The notes under the pieces are model-generated. The model saw nothing but the letters and a program-made list of their open reading frames with translations. It was not told where the DNA came from and did not search any database. From Exophiala sp. HKRS030 (taxonomy: Eukaryota; Ascomycota; Eurotiomycetes; Chaetothyriales; Herpotrichiellaceae), in contig JAHWDD010000002.1 of NCBI GenBank assembly GCA_023897205.1, forward strand, positions 6,696,001 to 6,760,000: a DNA stretch of 64,000 bases, given 5' to 3'. Below are positions 12,044-23,458 of the stretch, in pieces (the stretch's first letter is position 1; each line of letters opens with the position of its first letter). A program made the position numbers and the translations under genes.

Positions 12044-13158
12044 TGCAGAAGCTGGGGATCCTTGTCACGTGAGTTCCATACTTTGGGCGTCAATTGCAGA
12101 GGTAGACTGGTGGCGATGATGACAGTTTAATGCACCTATCCTGCCGACAACTTGGAACACGATAAGAATGACTATGACTGGCGATGATAATGAGCAGACA
12201 GATAGGGCGTGTTGGAGTCGTAAATACTGTACCTCTCGATTCGTGATCAGAGAAGACGCAGTGCAAAAGAACACGGTGAAACTTGTTTGGACGTGGAAAT
12301 TGCACGAATGATTCCACCAAAGGTTAATTGCTACATATTTTGAATTTGTGTGTTTCAGATATGTCGAACAAGAGTTGAGGTGTGGAATCAAGAGTTTTCG
12401 GGGATTTCAGGATCTTGACATGAGCGGAGAGGCTTGAAGCAGTGGCCCTTGTTGGCCAACTGCAAGTCTGGGTGGGTCACGTGGGGAGTCTCGACTTCTT
12501 GTGGCTCGGCTCTGTCTGCCGGTAGGGCTATCGTGGGCTATCAAGCGGTCCCATAGCATCTACCATGATATTTGTGTGCTTCCTATACGACATGTATGTG
12601 CTCCATATGGTGACATACTTCTTACTCTGTAAGAGTCTTTAGGGCGTGAATATCCTGTGGCTGATTTGCCTGATGACGCCTCAAAGCTACTCAGTATGTA
12701 TTTGGCTCAGTAACCGTGGGCCGTGAATGAGACTGTACGAAGGAGGCGAGGCTAGTATGTATGCCATGTTCCAAATATCGCGGCGTTACCATACTACACA
12801 TTCAATGTGGGAGACTCTGTACGTACAAATTCAATTACGATCGAAGCCATGAATGTCAATTGCCCGGTACGTGGCTTTGACGCCAAATATAACGTGTCCA
12901 TGAGGAAGGAGCAAAGCGAGGTAAGTGCCACCTACGGCAACTAACTACTCTGTGCCGGTGATACTCCATACAATTTCAATTTTCACTCCCTCCGCTCCCC
13001 ACAGCGACGCCTCGAATCTGTCGCTGTTGGCCATCGAATCTCTTATATGGAGCCTATCGTGCTCTAGATTTTGTGAAGCCACCCTCCCTCACTTCTGCAG
13101 ATCCTCCCCGAACATCACTCTCGAAGCTGGCTTTACGACCTCTGCGAGGCCGACGAAC
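12044..13158. other. Intergenic, no gene seen
   Basis: No supported coding frame. It contains two CACGTG hexamers (12066 and 12478), and the last ~250 bases before 13159 are C/T-rich, as in fungal leader regions. Confidence 0.5.
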
Positions 13159-13994
13159 ATGATGATTCTCTCTTCTACCGCCCTCTTTCTCCTGGCAGGT
13201 CTGAGTGCCGCAGCCCTCGACCCGACACAAACATCTCCAAGAGGGACAGTATCTGGAAGCCTTCGGTCGGAGTATCTTGGAACTATCAACTTCGGACACC
13301 CATCACGTTACCATCGACCATCAACACAGCTATCAAGGTATGGGGGATTGACCTGGTGGACAACTCGGCGGCCACCATTTCCATCATGCATGACAGAGGG
13401 GTCGAGGTCATCTGCTATTTCTCAGCTGGCAGTTACGAGGAATGGAGACCCGATGCATCCTCGTTCCAGGGTGCGGATCTGGGGAATAATCTGCATGGGT
13501 GGGCGGGCGAACGGTGGTTGGATGTTCGGTCTCAGAACGTTCGGAAGATCATGAAAGCACGACTTGACCTGGCTGTGAAGAAGGGCTGCAATGCCGTCGA
13601 CCCGGACAATGTTGATGGCTATATTAATGATAATGGTCTGGGACTCAGCAAGAGCGATGCCATTGACTATGTCCGATTCCTGGCCAAAGAGGCACATGCC
13701 CGAAACTTGGCCATGTCATTGAAGAATGCTGGCGAGATCATCCCCGATGTGATTGACCAAGTGGACTTTAGCGTCAATGAGCAGTGTCTTGAACATGGCG
13801 AGTGCAACACGTTTGGTGACTTCATCGGCAAAGATAAACCTGTCTTTCACGTTGAATATCCCAAAGGCGACGTGAGTAACAACGATGCTGTGGATCAAGC
13901 AACAAAAGACCATATATGTGATGATGAGACGGCTTCTGGGTTTTCGACCGTGATCAAGAATGTCAACCTTGACCAGTGGATCCAGCGGTGTTGA
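13159..13994 (+). CDS. GH114 alpha-galactosaminidase-like, frameshifted
   Basis: Predicted secreted endo-alpha-1,4-polygalactosaminidase of glycoside hydrolase family 114, acting on galactosaminogalactan-type polymers. A signal peptide (MMILSSTALFLLAGLSAAA) starts at the ATG at 13159. The catalytic barrel follows in a different frame, with WKPSVGVSWNYQL, VEVICYFSAGSYEEWRPDA, GCNAVDPDNVDGY, MSLKNAGE and NEQCLEHGEC, all GH114 signatures including the conserved acidic residues. The shift between the two frames falls at ~13239-13250 and equals loss of one base. A three-G run sits at 13243-13245, and no intron with legal ends fits. The stretch before 13554 happens to be open in both frames, which hides the break. 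The gene is either a very recent pseudogene or intact with a base-call error. Confidence 0.8.
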
Positions 13995-16223
13995 TATTAG
14001 CCTTGTGAAGAGTTGGTGCTGGGATGACTTTTATGTAGAGAAACACACGTGATTTGATGCCTGGGAGACCTCCCATGACCGCTAAGAAATCAGGACCGAG
14101 GCGCTTGAGGAAAGCTCCTCCGTCCAGCGCCCGTTTGAAGAGTCGTGAAGAGTCGTGAACAATGCAGATATCCTCCGTACGGAGGAGATGATCACCAATG
14201 CCAAGCCCGACGACCACATAAGCCCCGGCACTCCGACACCCCAAAGACTTGGTATTTCGGTGCCCAGGCTCTCCACCCAGAGACCTCCCGTGACGTGATT
14301 AGGTATTTAGCCAGCTGTCACTAATAAGAGTGTATATAGGTACTAGTGGTACTCTAGGGCCTTCCCTCCGCATCTCCTTGGAGAGCTAAGCTTAGGTACC
14401 TACCTATAGGTTGGCACACACCAAGATTCCGAATATCACCACCACCAGCATGCTCATCAGTGATTCCCATATAACGCCAAGCCACGTATCCGGAGTGCGA
14501 CTCTGGGGCCAAAAAAACCAAAACGAACAAATCCGCCCCTCCAGTCAAGTCTTCTCTGACGATTCTAGTTACCATCCACGGAACCCAGAACGCGAACGCC
14601 CTCAGACAGCCCGCAACGCAAGTCGTGACGATCACATCAGTCCGCTGGCTACGATGGCTCGTTTTGTGTACACTAGGTTATGTTTGTATGTATATGTGTA
14701 TCTATGGAGTATAGATGTCCAAGCCTTGCATTTCTGTCATAGTGTACATGCCCACATATGTATCTGTGAGGTAAGTAAGTAGTTAACAAAGGCGGGGTTC
14801 GAGGGGCGGCTTTAACTAGGGACTTTAACATAGGTACAATACCTGTATTCCGGAGGAATCCATGGCTAGACTCTAACTAGTAGGTAACTAAGGGTACTAA
14901 GGATTAGCTCTGGGGGCAGATTCGTCGGGTTAAGGGCGAGGGAGGGGCTAACGGGCTTTGTAGCTCATGACTACTAAATGAACCATCTGGCAACCTGGCC
15001 ACTTAACCACTTAACCACTTAACCGCCTAACACCTAACCACCTACCTACCTACGAACCTCCCTATAAAGGGAATTAATTAGTTAATTAGTTAATCAGTAG
15101 GTAACTAGTTACCACTAAGTTACCTGCCTACCTACGTACGGTCCTTAGGTACTATACATAAATAGCCCCATGCCATGCCCTGACATGACACTCTCATGTC
15201 ATGCCAATGCAAAAACAATAATCTAGTTACTTACCTAGGGATCACACTTAAGAAATCAATCGACCTCGGAACCCTTTGGCACGCATCGAAGTCTAACCCT
15301 CTCCCCCTTCTGCTCCGCCCCCTTTTTCTTTTCGGCCGATCTGACTAGTTAGTTAGTTCGTCAGTTCGGTTAACCAACTAACTAGGTACCTAGTATCTAC
15401 TTAGTTCCTTGGTCACGTACTGTACATACAGTATCTGGCAAGCTGATCGTCAACTCAACCTGGAAATTCCATCTTTTCTCGCTGTACATACCTTACATAC
15501 ATACCTACTCTGTATACACAGGACTCTTTCTATACGGGGAGCTAATTATTTGGTTGGTTAGGTAGGTAATTAAGTTAGTGCATGCCGGTGTCCGTTCTGC
15601 CATTTCGACAACCCAACCCAACGACACACTTGGCAACAGCTGCACTAACTTAGGTAACTAACTGAACCACCTAACCTAAGTTGCCAACTTACTCTCCTGA
15701 CATTTTGACCTTTTGACTCCTGACATCCTGAGAAAACTGTTCACCTTCTCCCTCTCCTCTCCCCCTCTCCCCTCCTCAGTACAATACGGAGTACACACCG
15801 CCACCCACGGGCTGGCATCTTCCACCATCTCCACACTTTTCCATCCCCTCCCGTCGGATTTAGTCTGTACTTTCTTTGTGCATACATACACACATAAATA
15901 CATCATCCATACACACACGCACACACAATCGACGTACTGTATAGTGGACATACGAGCAGGATCACTACTTTGCTGATATTTCTGGGATCCAAGGCACTCA
16001 CTCCTTCCAACGTTCCGGAAACAAACCACGTGGTCTCCACCTTCACGTGCCCCTTCAACCAACCCACACGTCCGTCGTCCGTCCCTATTCCGGGCGGACT
16101 CTCTATCTATAAGACAGGACAGGACACCGACAATATCTGACTAGTTAGTTACCTAATAACCAGACATCCCTGGGCATAACTTCCCCACCACCACCACCAT
16201 CACCATCACCACTATCGCCCATC
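13995..16223. repeat. Low-complexity TTAG/TAGG-rich intergenic region
   Basis: From about 14330 to 16170 the sequence is full of the words TTAG, TAGG, GTAC and their complements: tandem CCACTTAA copies at 15000-15025, TTAATTAG copies near 15070, GTTAGTTAG near 15350 and TTGGTTAGGTAGG near 15550. There is also an ACAC/CATAC tract at 15885-15930 and a CAC/ATC microsatellite at 16188-16215 just before the SDR start codon. No coding frame is supported. It holds the SDR promoter and leader. Confidence 0.7.
16027..16049. promoter_or_regulatory. Paired CACGTG boxes upstream of SDR gene
   Basis: CACGTG occurs at 16027-16032 and 16044-16049, about 180-200 bp before the SDR start codon at 16224. The arrangement resembles the pair before the cupin gene. 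A shared bHLH-type regulator is possible but not shown. Confidence 0.35.
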
Positions 16224-17251
16224 ATGGTGATGCCATCATTCACCAAGAAATACTACCACGCGCCATACCCAGCAATCGACCCAAACAAGCCCGAACTATC
16301 CGCAGACGGCAAAGTCGTACTGATCACGGGTGGCGGATCGGGCGTCGGACAAGCCACGGCACTTGCATTCGCCAAGGCACATGCCAAAGTCATTGTGATC
16401 CTCGGCCGGCGCATCAATGCACTCCAGGAGACGAAGCGGCTCGTGCAGAGACTGGACGGCCCCACGACCATTGCAAACTACCGCGTCGACGTGACGGATG
16501 AAAAGGCTGTCGCCGATTGTTTCCGCGATGTCACGTTTCGATATGGCCGTGTCGATGTCTGTGTCCATGCCGCGGCGTATCTGGCCGATCGCGCCACTAT
16601 CAAGGAGACCAAGTTGAGCGAGTTTTGGTCGTCGTTTGATGTCGGTGTTAAAGGCACCTTTATCGTCACGCAGCAGTTTCTAAATCATTGTTCCGACAAA
16701 GATCCCATTTTTATCAGTGTCAATTCTCTGATTGCTCATTTGGCTGCGGTACATGTGGATTCGGCGCCGGCTAGTTATGCTGCGAGTAAGATTGCTGTTG
16801 CGAAATTGGCAGAATATACTGCTTCGGAGAATCCTCACATTCGGTGTTACTCCTTACATCCCGGCATCATCGAGACTGATATGCAGCGGAAGAGTGTCGC
16901 AATGATGCCCGAAGAAAGTCGGGAGAATCTCCCCTATCTGCCTTTTGATGATGGTAAGTCCTGGCCTTGATCTCTCCCCTTCAAGAATACCGAACAATAT
17001 ACTCATGTCCTCCAGTGTCTTTGCCAGCATGTTTCTCGGTATGGCTGGCCTCCAAGGAAGCAACAGTCATCCCATCTGGGAGGTATCTTTGGTCAAATTG
17101 GGATGTGGAAGAACTCAAGGAGCGGGCGGAGAATATTAAAGATGATCCTTTTGCCCTCACTCTGACGTTACCAGGCTGGCCTTGGGCATTCCCAGCTGAA
17201 GAAGTACAGCCTGACTATAAAAATGCGGCCAAGATTGCCAGGAGTCCATGA
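16224..17251 (+). CDS. Short-chain dehydrogenase/reductase
   Basis: NAD(P)-dependent oxidoreductase of the classical SDR type. Two exons (16224-16953, 17016-17251) with a 62-nt GTAAGT...CCAG intron give 321 residues. Visible motifs are the cofactor loop TGGGSGVGQ, an LGRR basic pair after the second strand that favours NADP(H), VDVTDEKAV, HAAAY in place of the usual NAG, and the catalytic serine in SVNSL with YAASK (Tyr-x-x-x-Lys). The C-terminal exon adds a substrate-cap region rich in Trp and Pro. The substrate is not predictable. The start MVMPSF follows a CAC-repeat leader; the second Met is two codons in and could also serve. It converges on the minus-strand gene ending at 17351. Confidence 0.9.
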
Positions 17252-17350
17252 TAGGCGTGCTGTGAATGACTGTGGGCATTCCAAAAGCACTTTGGGACTG
17301 TCGAGTACACGCGAGTCGCTATTGTCTGCAATCTTGCCAGTTGACAAGAT

Positions 17351-18169
17351 TCAGGTAAGCTCCCAATCCGAGTCATCCAAGGGTGCAAGGTCGTGTAAAC
17401 GATGTTCCGAGTCGATATTGATGTTTTGATGGACAACCAGCGTGCTAGCATATTGTTTGTTGGGAGCGTAAACAATGAGGAAATCATCCTTTGCGTCAAA
17501 TTCCACTTCTGCTTCTGTTGAGGACGTCCAGTGATAAACTTCTTGAACCTCGGGAATATCGCCTTCCTTTTCATCCATACATGGATTGTCGTCAGAAGAG
17601 TCCCACAGCCATGCAAAGAAGATGTCCGCATCGATATCGTCGTCATCAATTACTTGACAGGCCATGGTTTCCAGTCCGCTATGGACTTCAGCTGCCAATC
17701 TCCGAGAGCGCTGTTTCAGACGAGTCCCCATGCTTCTTTGCTGCCATTTAAGGCAATGCTTCTCTCGGATTTTCTTTCCTCGATGATGCCTCCGATCCAG
17801 TGGCCAGATATCATCCTCCCGATCCAGCCACATGTCCCGCTTTGTGTAGATAGCTGGCTTCAAATGCTGAGGCATCGCAACCAATGGCGCACTCCACTGA
17901 TACCATGCCCTTTCCGATTGGGAAACATGACTCGATGGGTGATCCGAGAGCTTCATAAATGGCTGTCCAATCCATTTTGGGTCAACTCCCCGATATTGAT
18001 AGTATTTATGGCATTGCTTGGCTTCTCGGTTGCGTGTATGTCTTGAAGAACGAAAATCTTTGTGTACAGAGTCCATGTTGTGACAGGTGAAGAGTGAGTC
18101 AGCGTGTTCTTGGTCGAGGTGAGCCATCTTTACTGCAGGGTAGACAGGGTCCACACTCAACTCAAGCAT
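17351..18169 (-). CDS. Hypothetical protein
   Basis: One open frame of 272 codons from the ATG at 18169 (MLELSVDPVY); the frame is open a little further upstream without an ATG. I recognise no family. The sequence is Trp-, Asp- and His-rich. It has a basic central patch (KQRSRRLAAEV) followed by an acidic run (DDDDIDADIFFAW) and a polar C-terminus. No signal peptide or membrane segment is visible. The long uninterrupted frame argues for coding, but the antisense strand is also open for 171 codons, so the call stays moderate. It is convergent with the SDR gene, with about 100 bp between them. Confidence 0.45.
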   Translation of the reverse strand: MLELSVDPVYPAVKMAHLDQEHADSLFTCHNMDSVHKDFRSSRHTRNREAKQCHKYYQYRGVDPKWIGQPFMKLSDHPSSHVSQSERAWYQWSAPLVAMPQHLKPAIYTKRDMWLDREDDIWPLDRRHHRGKKIREKHCLKWQQRSMGTRLKQRSRRLAAEVHSGLETMACQVIDDDDIDADIFFAWLWDSSDDNPCMDEKEGDIPEVQEVYHWTSSTEAEVEFDAKDDFLIVYAPNKQYASTLVVHQNINIDSEHRLHDLAPLDDSDWELT

Positions 18170-19603
18170 TACACTTTCGAGGGTGAATGGGTGTCGAACA
18201 CAAGTTTCTGCAGATGGACACAACGATGATGCTCCTACTTAAAGATGTCAATGTGACTCAGAATGGATCTTGGTTGGTCGGGTTGATGTGGTGGTGACTC
18301 AAGATAGCAACGGGGATACCGAGAATTCATGATTGGCTGAGATTGTGGCCGTGAGGCTGAGCCACAGCTCGATCCCTCGGCCACAATTTTCAGGTAAGCC
18401 ACTTACGTGTTGGTTAGACTCCCTCGATTAATGCGGTTGAAGATTTAGATCCGCTCTGTTGTTGATTCTTTATTTTTAAAAAGAATAACAGTTGTTACGA
18501 TTGATCAGGTATTGGAATTGCAGGCTTTACCCCAGGTGGACTTGGACATGGGGACATCATGAAGATGACACTTCTCGAGCCCTGGGTGACCTCCATAATG
18601 AAAGGTACTGATCGGGGATCAAAGTGCAAAGCTGCAGCATTGACGCGGCTATCATCGATGAGTACGCCATGTACCTAGCGTTGTTCGCGTGGGTATCTTT
18701 TGACAGTCCCTACCGCAAGAGTGACGGCGTTGGTATTCGCTGACGGGGCGTCGTCATATGGCTGTGAAATTGAGGAAGAGCAAAGGTTTAGACGCTTGAG
18801 ACTGAGTTTGTAGCGTCTTGCCAATAATTCTTGGCACAACGGCGTGTCCCAGGCGGCAAGAGCGACCTCCCATTCGAGATTCTGGAAGGTACCCATGCGG
18901 TACTGAATATTCTAGACATATAGACATTACGTCCTCACATAGGTACATGATCTACTACATCTAGCTGGGTAAAATGTGTTCAAGACTCATCTAACAGGCG
19001 CTTTCCTGTAACAAAGAGGCAGTCTGAAGAAATCTTCGGGCGTGCTCAGGCATTTGATGTGAATCGTCGTGACCATCTAACTGAGTCCCTCGCTGCTTCG
19101 CTGGTCTTCAGCTCGCCAGGGCCCTCCTCTCTGACTTAACGACCCTCACGACTCAACACAAGCTCTCTATTTGTTTACACAACAATATACCCATGGGATT
19201 TTGCCCAGTCCTTAACCAAGAGCCACCGATGCCATCCCAACTGCTCACGTGATACCTCCGGTGGTACTTTACTTTCCGAAGTGGCAGCCGTGGACTTTAA
19301 CTACTACGAACCTCGATAAAGTATCCAGTAGAATACCGGCTTTCCGTTTGGGTTACCCGTGCCTGGTTCTTTCCAAGGCTAGATGTGCGCATGTTCCAAG
19401 AAGATATCTCTCCAACACGCCGACCAGCCTTGAATACTAACATAATTTAACAACAACCTCCCCAGCGGCCATAATGAATAGGCAATCGTGGCTGCTTCTT
19501 CGCGATATCGGCGTCGCCAGGTCTTCCCATCTCACACTCGGCTTGACTCTCCTTATTCTCATGTTCATGATATTCGCACCTGTTGTTTTTCCAATCATAG
19601 CCG
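18170..19603. other. Intergenic, no gene seen
   Basis: Only short, overlapping frames. One CACGTG hexamer at 19246. Nothing else could be supported. Confidence 0.45.
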
Positions 19604-20284
19604 TCAGGTGTCATCGGTTCTTTGAAACGCAATCAGGAGCACGTCTGTGAGAAAGGTGGGAGATAGTGTAGCGAAGCGCTCCTTGTTCACCTTTTTGAAG
19701 TCGGTGTAGTGGCCATAGCAACGGGTGAGATATTTGCACATGGGTGACTTGTAGTCAAGGTTGTCAAGAGCGTGTTTGACAATCGTGGGGCATGGCAACG
19801 TCTCGGTGGTTTCGATGTAACGTTGGAATGCGAGCATGATGACACCCTTGAAGATGACTGCTTTATAGGTGTTCGCAAATATGTATAGGTCCAGTAGACG
19901 AGCAAACACACGTCCTTTGTGGTTGAGTTTGTCGGTCCAGCTCCTTTTGCACCTTGTAGTCTGGCTGTCGGCATCGTCAGAGTCGTCAGAGTCGTCGGCG
20001 GAATTCTGATCCTCTTTGGTTTCATGGCTCAGGGTGAAAGGTATTTATCGGGGAATTCTACTGGAGATGTCGTGCATAAGTGCAACCCACGTCCTTCTTA
20101 CCAATAAATTTGCGATAATGGGTAAGGCTGACCGAGTCAGCAGTATCTGCACTAATGGGAAGCCATTTAGAGAAACTGCATGCCGGAATAGTTTCAACTC
20201 GTGCACATCTAGCAGTAGCTGATTGGGGCACTTAAATCTTTGAAACTCGAGGCTGACTTCGTCTGCCGAGTTTTTATCTCCCAT
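19604..20284 (-). CDS. BTB/POZ-like protein, partly resolved
   Basis: The well-supported part is the 3' exon (20005-19604). After an acidic Asp/Ser run it reads LDLYIFANTYKAVIFKGVIM, then TLPCPTIVKHALDNLDY, CKYLTRCYGHY and FLTDVLLIAF. This is the second half of the fungal BTB-type proteins, where a cytosolic adaptor domain ends in a helical BACK-like tail. A 96-nt intron (20006-20101, donor GTAAGA, acceptor GATCAG) can join it in phase to an upstream exon starting at the ATG at 20284, giving 194 residues. The N-terminal exon does not show the usual BTB strand pattern, so the 5' half may be wrong or degraded. The role would be protein-protein interaction; partners are unknown. Confidence 0.45.
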
Positions 20285-20470
20285 ATCGGTTCGCTCGGGA
20301 TCTCTGAAACAATGAGGGTGATATGAACCTCGGTGCCTAACATGAATATATATCTTGTAGTCCAAATTCCCAATTATAGAGTATCACTTCCTCTAATAGC
20401 TATTCATGTTTATAGAGATCTCTCCTATACCGGCATCCTCTTTTGTTCAACTGTCAGTCTTGCCTAAGAC

Positions 20471-22040
20471 ATGGCACACTGGGCATTCACGATGATACGT
20501 CTGATATACTTTTCGTCAGTCGTAGCGGCAGGCGCAATCCCGTATGTTTCTATACTAAAGTCCATTGAGCCAGTTTACTGATGATCTAGAAAGATCTCTT
20601 CGATCGAGGCAAACATTTACAGGAGTGAATTCTAATTGCGACGATATCCATCTCGGATACCAGTGCCAAACTGAGCTGAGTCATAACTGGGGAATGAACT
20701 CGCCATTTTTCAGTGTTCCTTCTGTGATCTCAGCGGATTTCCCGCCTCAATGCCAGGTGTAAGTCAAAGTGAATAGTTGACCATTACAAGCAAGTTCACT
20801 CTTCACTCATACTTACTCTTTAATACTTAGTACATTCGTCCAAATCCTATCCCGGCATGGGGCTCGCGCTCCCACCAGCGGCGCTACCGAGAGATTCAAC
20901 AACACGGTTCGCAATCTACAATCCAGAGTAGCATCTTTCACGGGGGTTTATTCATTTTTGAGTAACTTCACTTACTCTCTTGGAGCCGATCAGTTAACTC
21001 CATTTGGACGACAAGAGATGATCAACAGTGGAATCAAGTTTAGCCAGCGTTATCAACGCCTTACTACTGATAATATCCCATTCGTTCGCTCAACGGACCA
21101 ACAAAGAGTCCTGGATTCTGCAACCCTTTGGACACAAGGATATTCACAGTCATCTTCTACCGGGATAGACTTGAATCAAACATCGACTATTCCAATCCTG
21201 ATCCTCTCGGAAGCGAAGGGCATTAACAACACCTTAAATCATGATATCTGCACCAACTTTGAAAATGGACCTCTGAGCAATATCGGTGATGAAGCTGCTA
21301 CTATCTTCGGCTCGACATTTCTACCTGCAATAACAGCTCGCCTGAACAATGATCTACCAGGGGCAAATCTCACTGACGCCGAGGTTGAGGATCTTATGGA
21401 TCTTTGTCCGTTTTACGCTGTTACTAATGGACTTATATCATCGTCACCCTTTTGCGCGTTATTTACTCAAAGCGAATTCCAGTCTTACAACTACCTTCGA
21501 ACTGTTGACAAATTCTACTCTTTCGGTCCAGGGAACCCGCTCGGCCCAACTCAAGGGGTTGGTTTCGTGAATGAGCTTCTTGCCCGCCTCACTGGAGTTC
21601 CTATCGATCCTTCCCTGGGTACAAGTATAAATCACACACTCTCTGACGGCAGTAATTCGACCACGTTTCCCTTGAATTTACCTCTTTACGCCGACTTTTC
21701 TCACGATAACGATATGATCACTATATTATCTGCGCTTGGAATCTACAACTCTACCCTGAATCAACCACTCTCAACAATATCCATCACTCCACCTGAATCT
21801 CCGGCAGGCGCTGGCTTCTCAGCGGCGTGGATCTCGCCATTTAGCTCGCGTGTGTATGTCGAAAAAATGATCTGCACGGGAAGTGAAGAAGAGCGTATAA
21901 GGATTCTTGTTAACGATAGGGTTGTTCCGCTAGTTGGATGTGAGTTCGATACAGGAACCGGTACTTGTTCTCTTAGTGATTTCATTAACTCTCAGTCTTT
22001 CGCAAAGAGCGGGGGCCGATGGTTAGAATGTTTTTCGTAA
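20471..22040 (+). CDS. phyA: Secreted 3-phytase (histidine acid phosphatase)
   Basis: Releases phosphate from phytate outside the cell. Three exons (20471-20541, 20609-20758, 20831-22040) join to 476 residues, close to the ~467 of PhyA enzymes. A signal peptide (ending AAGAIP) is followed by CDDIHLGYQC and HNWG, then the catalytic RHGARAP loop reconstituted across intron 2 (donor GTAAGT, acceptor CTTAG). Further landmarks are YSLGADQLTPFG, the proton donor HD in SHDND, GNPLGPTQGVG, and the C-terminal RVLVNDR-type stretch (here RILVNDR) with paired cysteines. Many N-glycosylation sites (NQT, NNT, NHT, NST) suit secretion. Intron 1 is read as GTATGT to ATCGAG; another acceptor is possible, but this one keeps frame and gives the expected N-terminus. 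Confidence 0.9.
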
Positions 22041-22129
22041 CCCCTAAATAGATCTACATGAATATCATTGAAACTATTATGGAATGAAGTTGTCCACTCT
22101 ATTCCTGTTCCGACATTAACGAGACGGAG

Positions 22130-23440
22130 AGTGAGGCTTATTATATATAGTCCGTGGGCGGAGCATGGAGTCTACCAGTATTACGTCTATAGAGAAATAG
22201 AAGTATAGCTCTAAGTAAGAGCCTAAGTAGCCTATGGTATAAATATATCTATTATATATACCCCGAATTATAGTTTATACTTCACTATGTTCGTTCAGGA
22301 AAGGGAGCGAGGCCGCTTTAATCGGGCACGTAATAGAGTATCAAGGAGACTCGGCCGAGTACGGGAGAGCGTCGTAGGAGCTAGGGTAGAGTAGGAGGGA
22401 GGGCGCTCGAGTACTAGGCGAGCTACGGGGCGCTACCTAATACCTTAGCCTAATAGTAGAAGCTAATTCGGGCTTAAGGATCCTATTTAGGCCTCGGCTA
22501 TACTTATCTCTCGGCTAGATATCTATTCTAGATAAATATTAGTAAATCTAGAATATTTTCTACTCTTATACTACTACTTATATCTAGCGATATTGCAACT
22601 GAGAGAAATGGGATCGGCACTCTCCGCCTGTCCAGCAGGAAGGAACTCGAGAAGTCTAAGTGCAAGGAGGTCCTGTGCTAGCCAGGAGACGTCAACTACT
22701 AGCGAAACAACAACACCAACGAACCTGACTTGTGCAATCGAATGGCCTGAACTGAGAGATCCTCCTGTGAGGATCCTGAACCTGTGAAACCTGAGAACCT
22801 AGAACCTAAACCTCTACTGTCGCGTGAACCTCTTCGAGTGAAATCTGCTTATTGCTTGTTGTGTCTATGCTAAAGAACCTAAAGGAATAATCTATATAGG
22901 AAAGGACTATTTAAGATAAGGGCTGGAACTGGAGAAATTAGTATAGAGAAGAGAAGTAAACTTTAATTTACGGAAATTACTTCTATATATATAATTCATC
23001 ACGCCCGGCGGCTAAGCCGAAAGGGCAACTAAAGCTTTTCTACTAATATATTTCTTAAGATACGTTATACTCTCCTTAGAGCCCGTACAGATATACCTTT
23101 TCCCTATTTTACAATTGCCTCGCTTGCTATATCTTTGTACCCCTTCCGCTAAAGGTGGGACGAATCTCATCTAAACGGACTTCGAGGGCTCTAGAATATG
23201 ACTAAGGAATGGCGACGCTTTCCGGTCTTTCGAGCCAAGGTCTACCATCTAGCGATCAACGATCCGACACCTTCATTAGGCCTCGATCTAGGATAGCTTG
23301 TCTCGTATATGGGCGCACTTTTCATAAATAGAACCCATTGAGATAGATACGTGGAGAAAATCCATTGCTTAGGCTTTGACAGGGCTTTGACTATATTCAC
23401 CAAAGAAGCTTGTTCGTCATTGAAGTGTAGTACTTGAATG
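22130..23440. repeat. AT-rich decayed repeat block (RIP-like)
   Basis: After the phytase stop the base composition changes sharply. Long runs of TATATA, CTATAT, TAGAATA and CCTAAGTAGCC-type words give stops in every frame and heavy TpA content, with islands of normal composition such as CGGCGGCTAAGCCG near 23010. This is how transposon copies mutated by repeat-induced point mutation look. No terminal repeats or reverse-transcriptase motif could be recognised, so the element type is open. Confidence 0.5.
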
Positions 23441-23458
23441 CCCAGTAGTGACCACTAT

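Noticed and set aside
12925..13554. 209-codon plus-strand frame spanning the GH114 5' region
   Set aside because: Only its signal-peptide part is real. The rest is the wrong frame over the GH114 domain, kept open by chance.
15000..15060. CRISPR-like or telomeric array
   Set aside because: The TTAACCACTTAACC and CCTACCTACC runs are short, irregular and interspersed; there are no equal spacers and no pure telomere repeat.
17531..18046. 171-codon plus-strand frame opposite the hypothetical gene at 17.4-18.2 kb
   Set aside because: The minus-strand frame is longer and has a usable ATG. The plus frame shows no domain, so it was not listed, though this choice is not certain.
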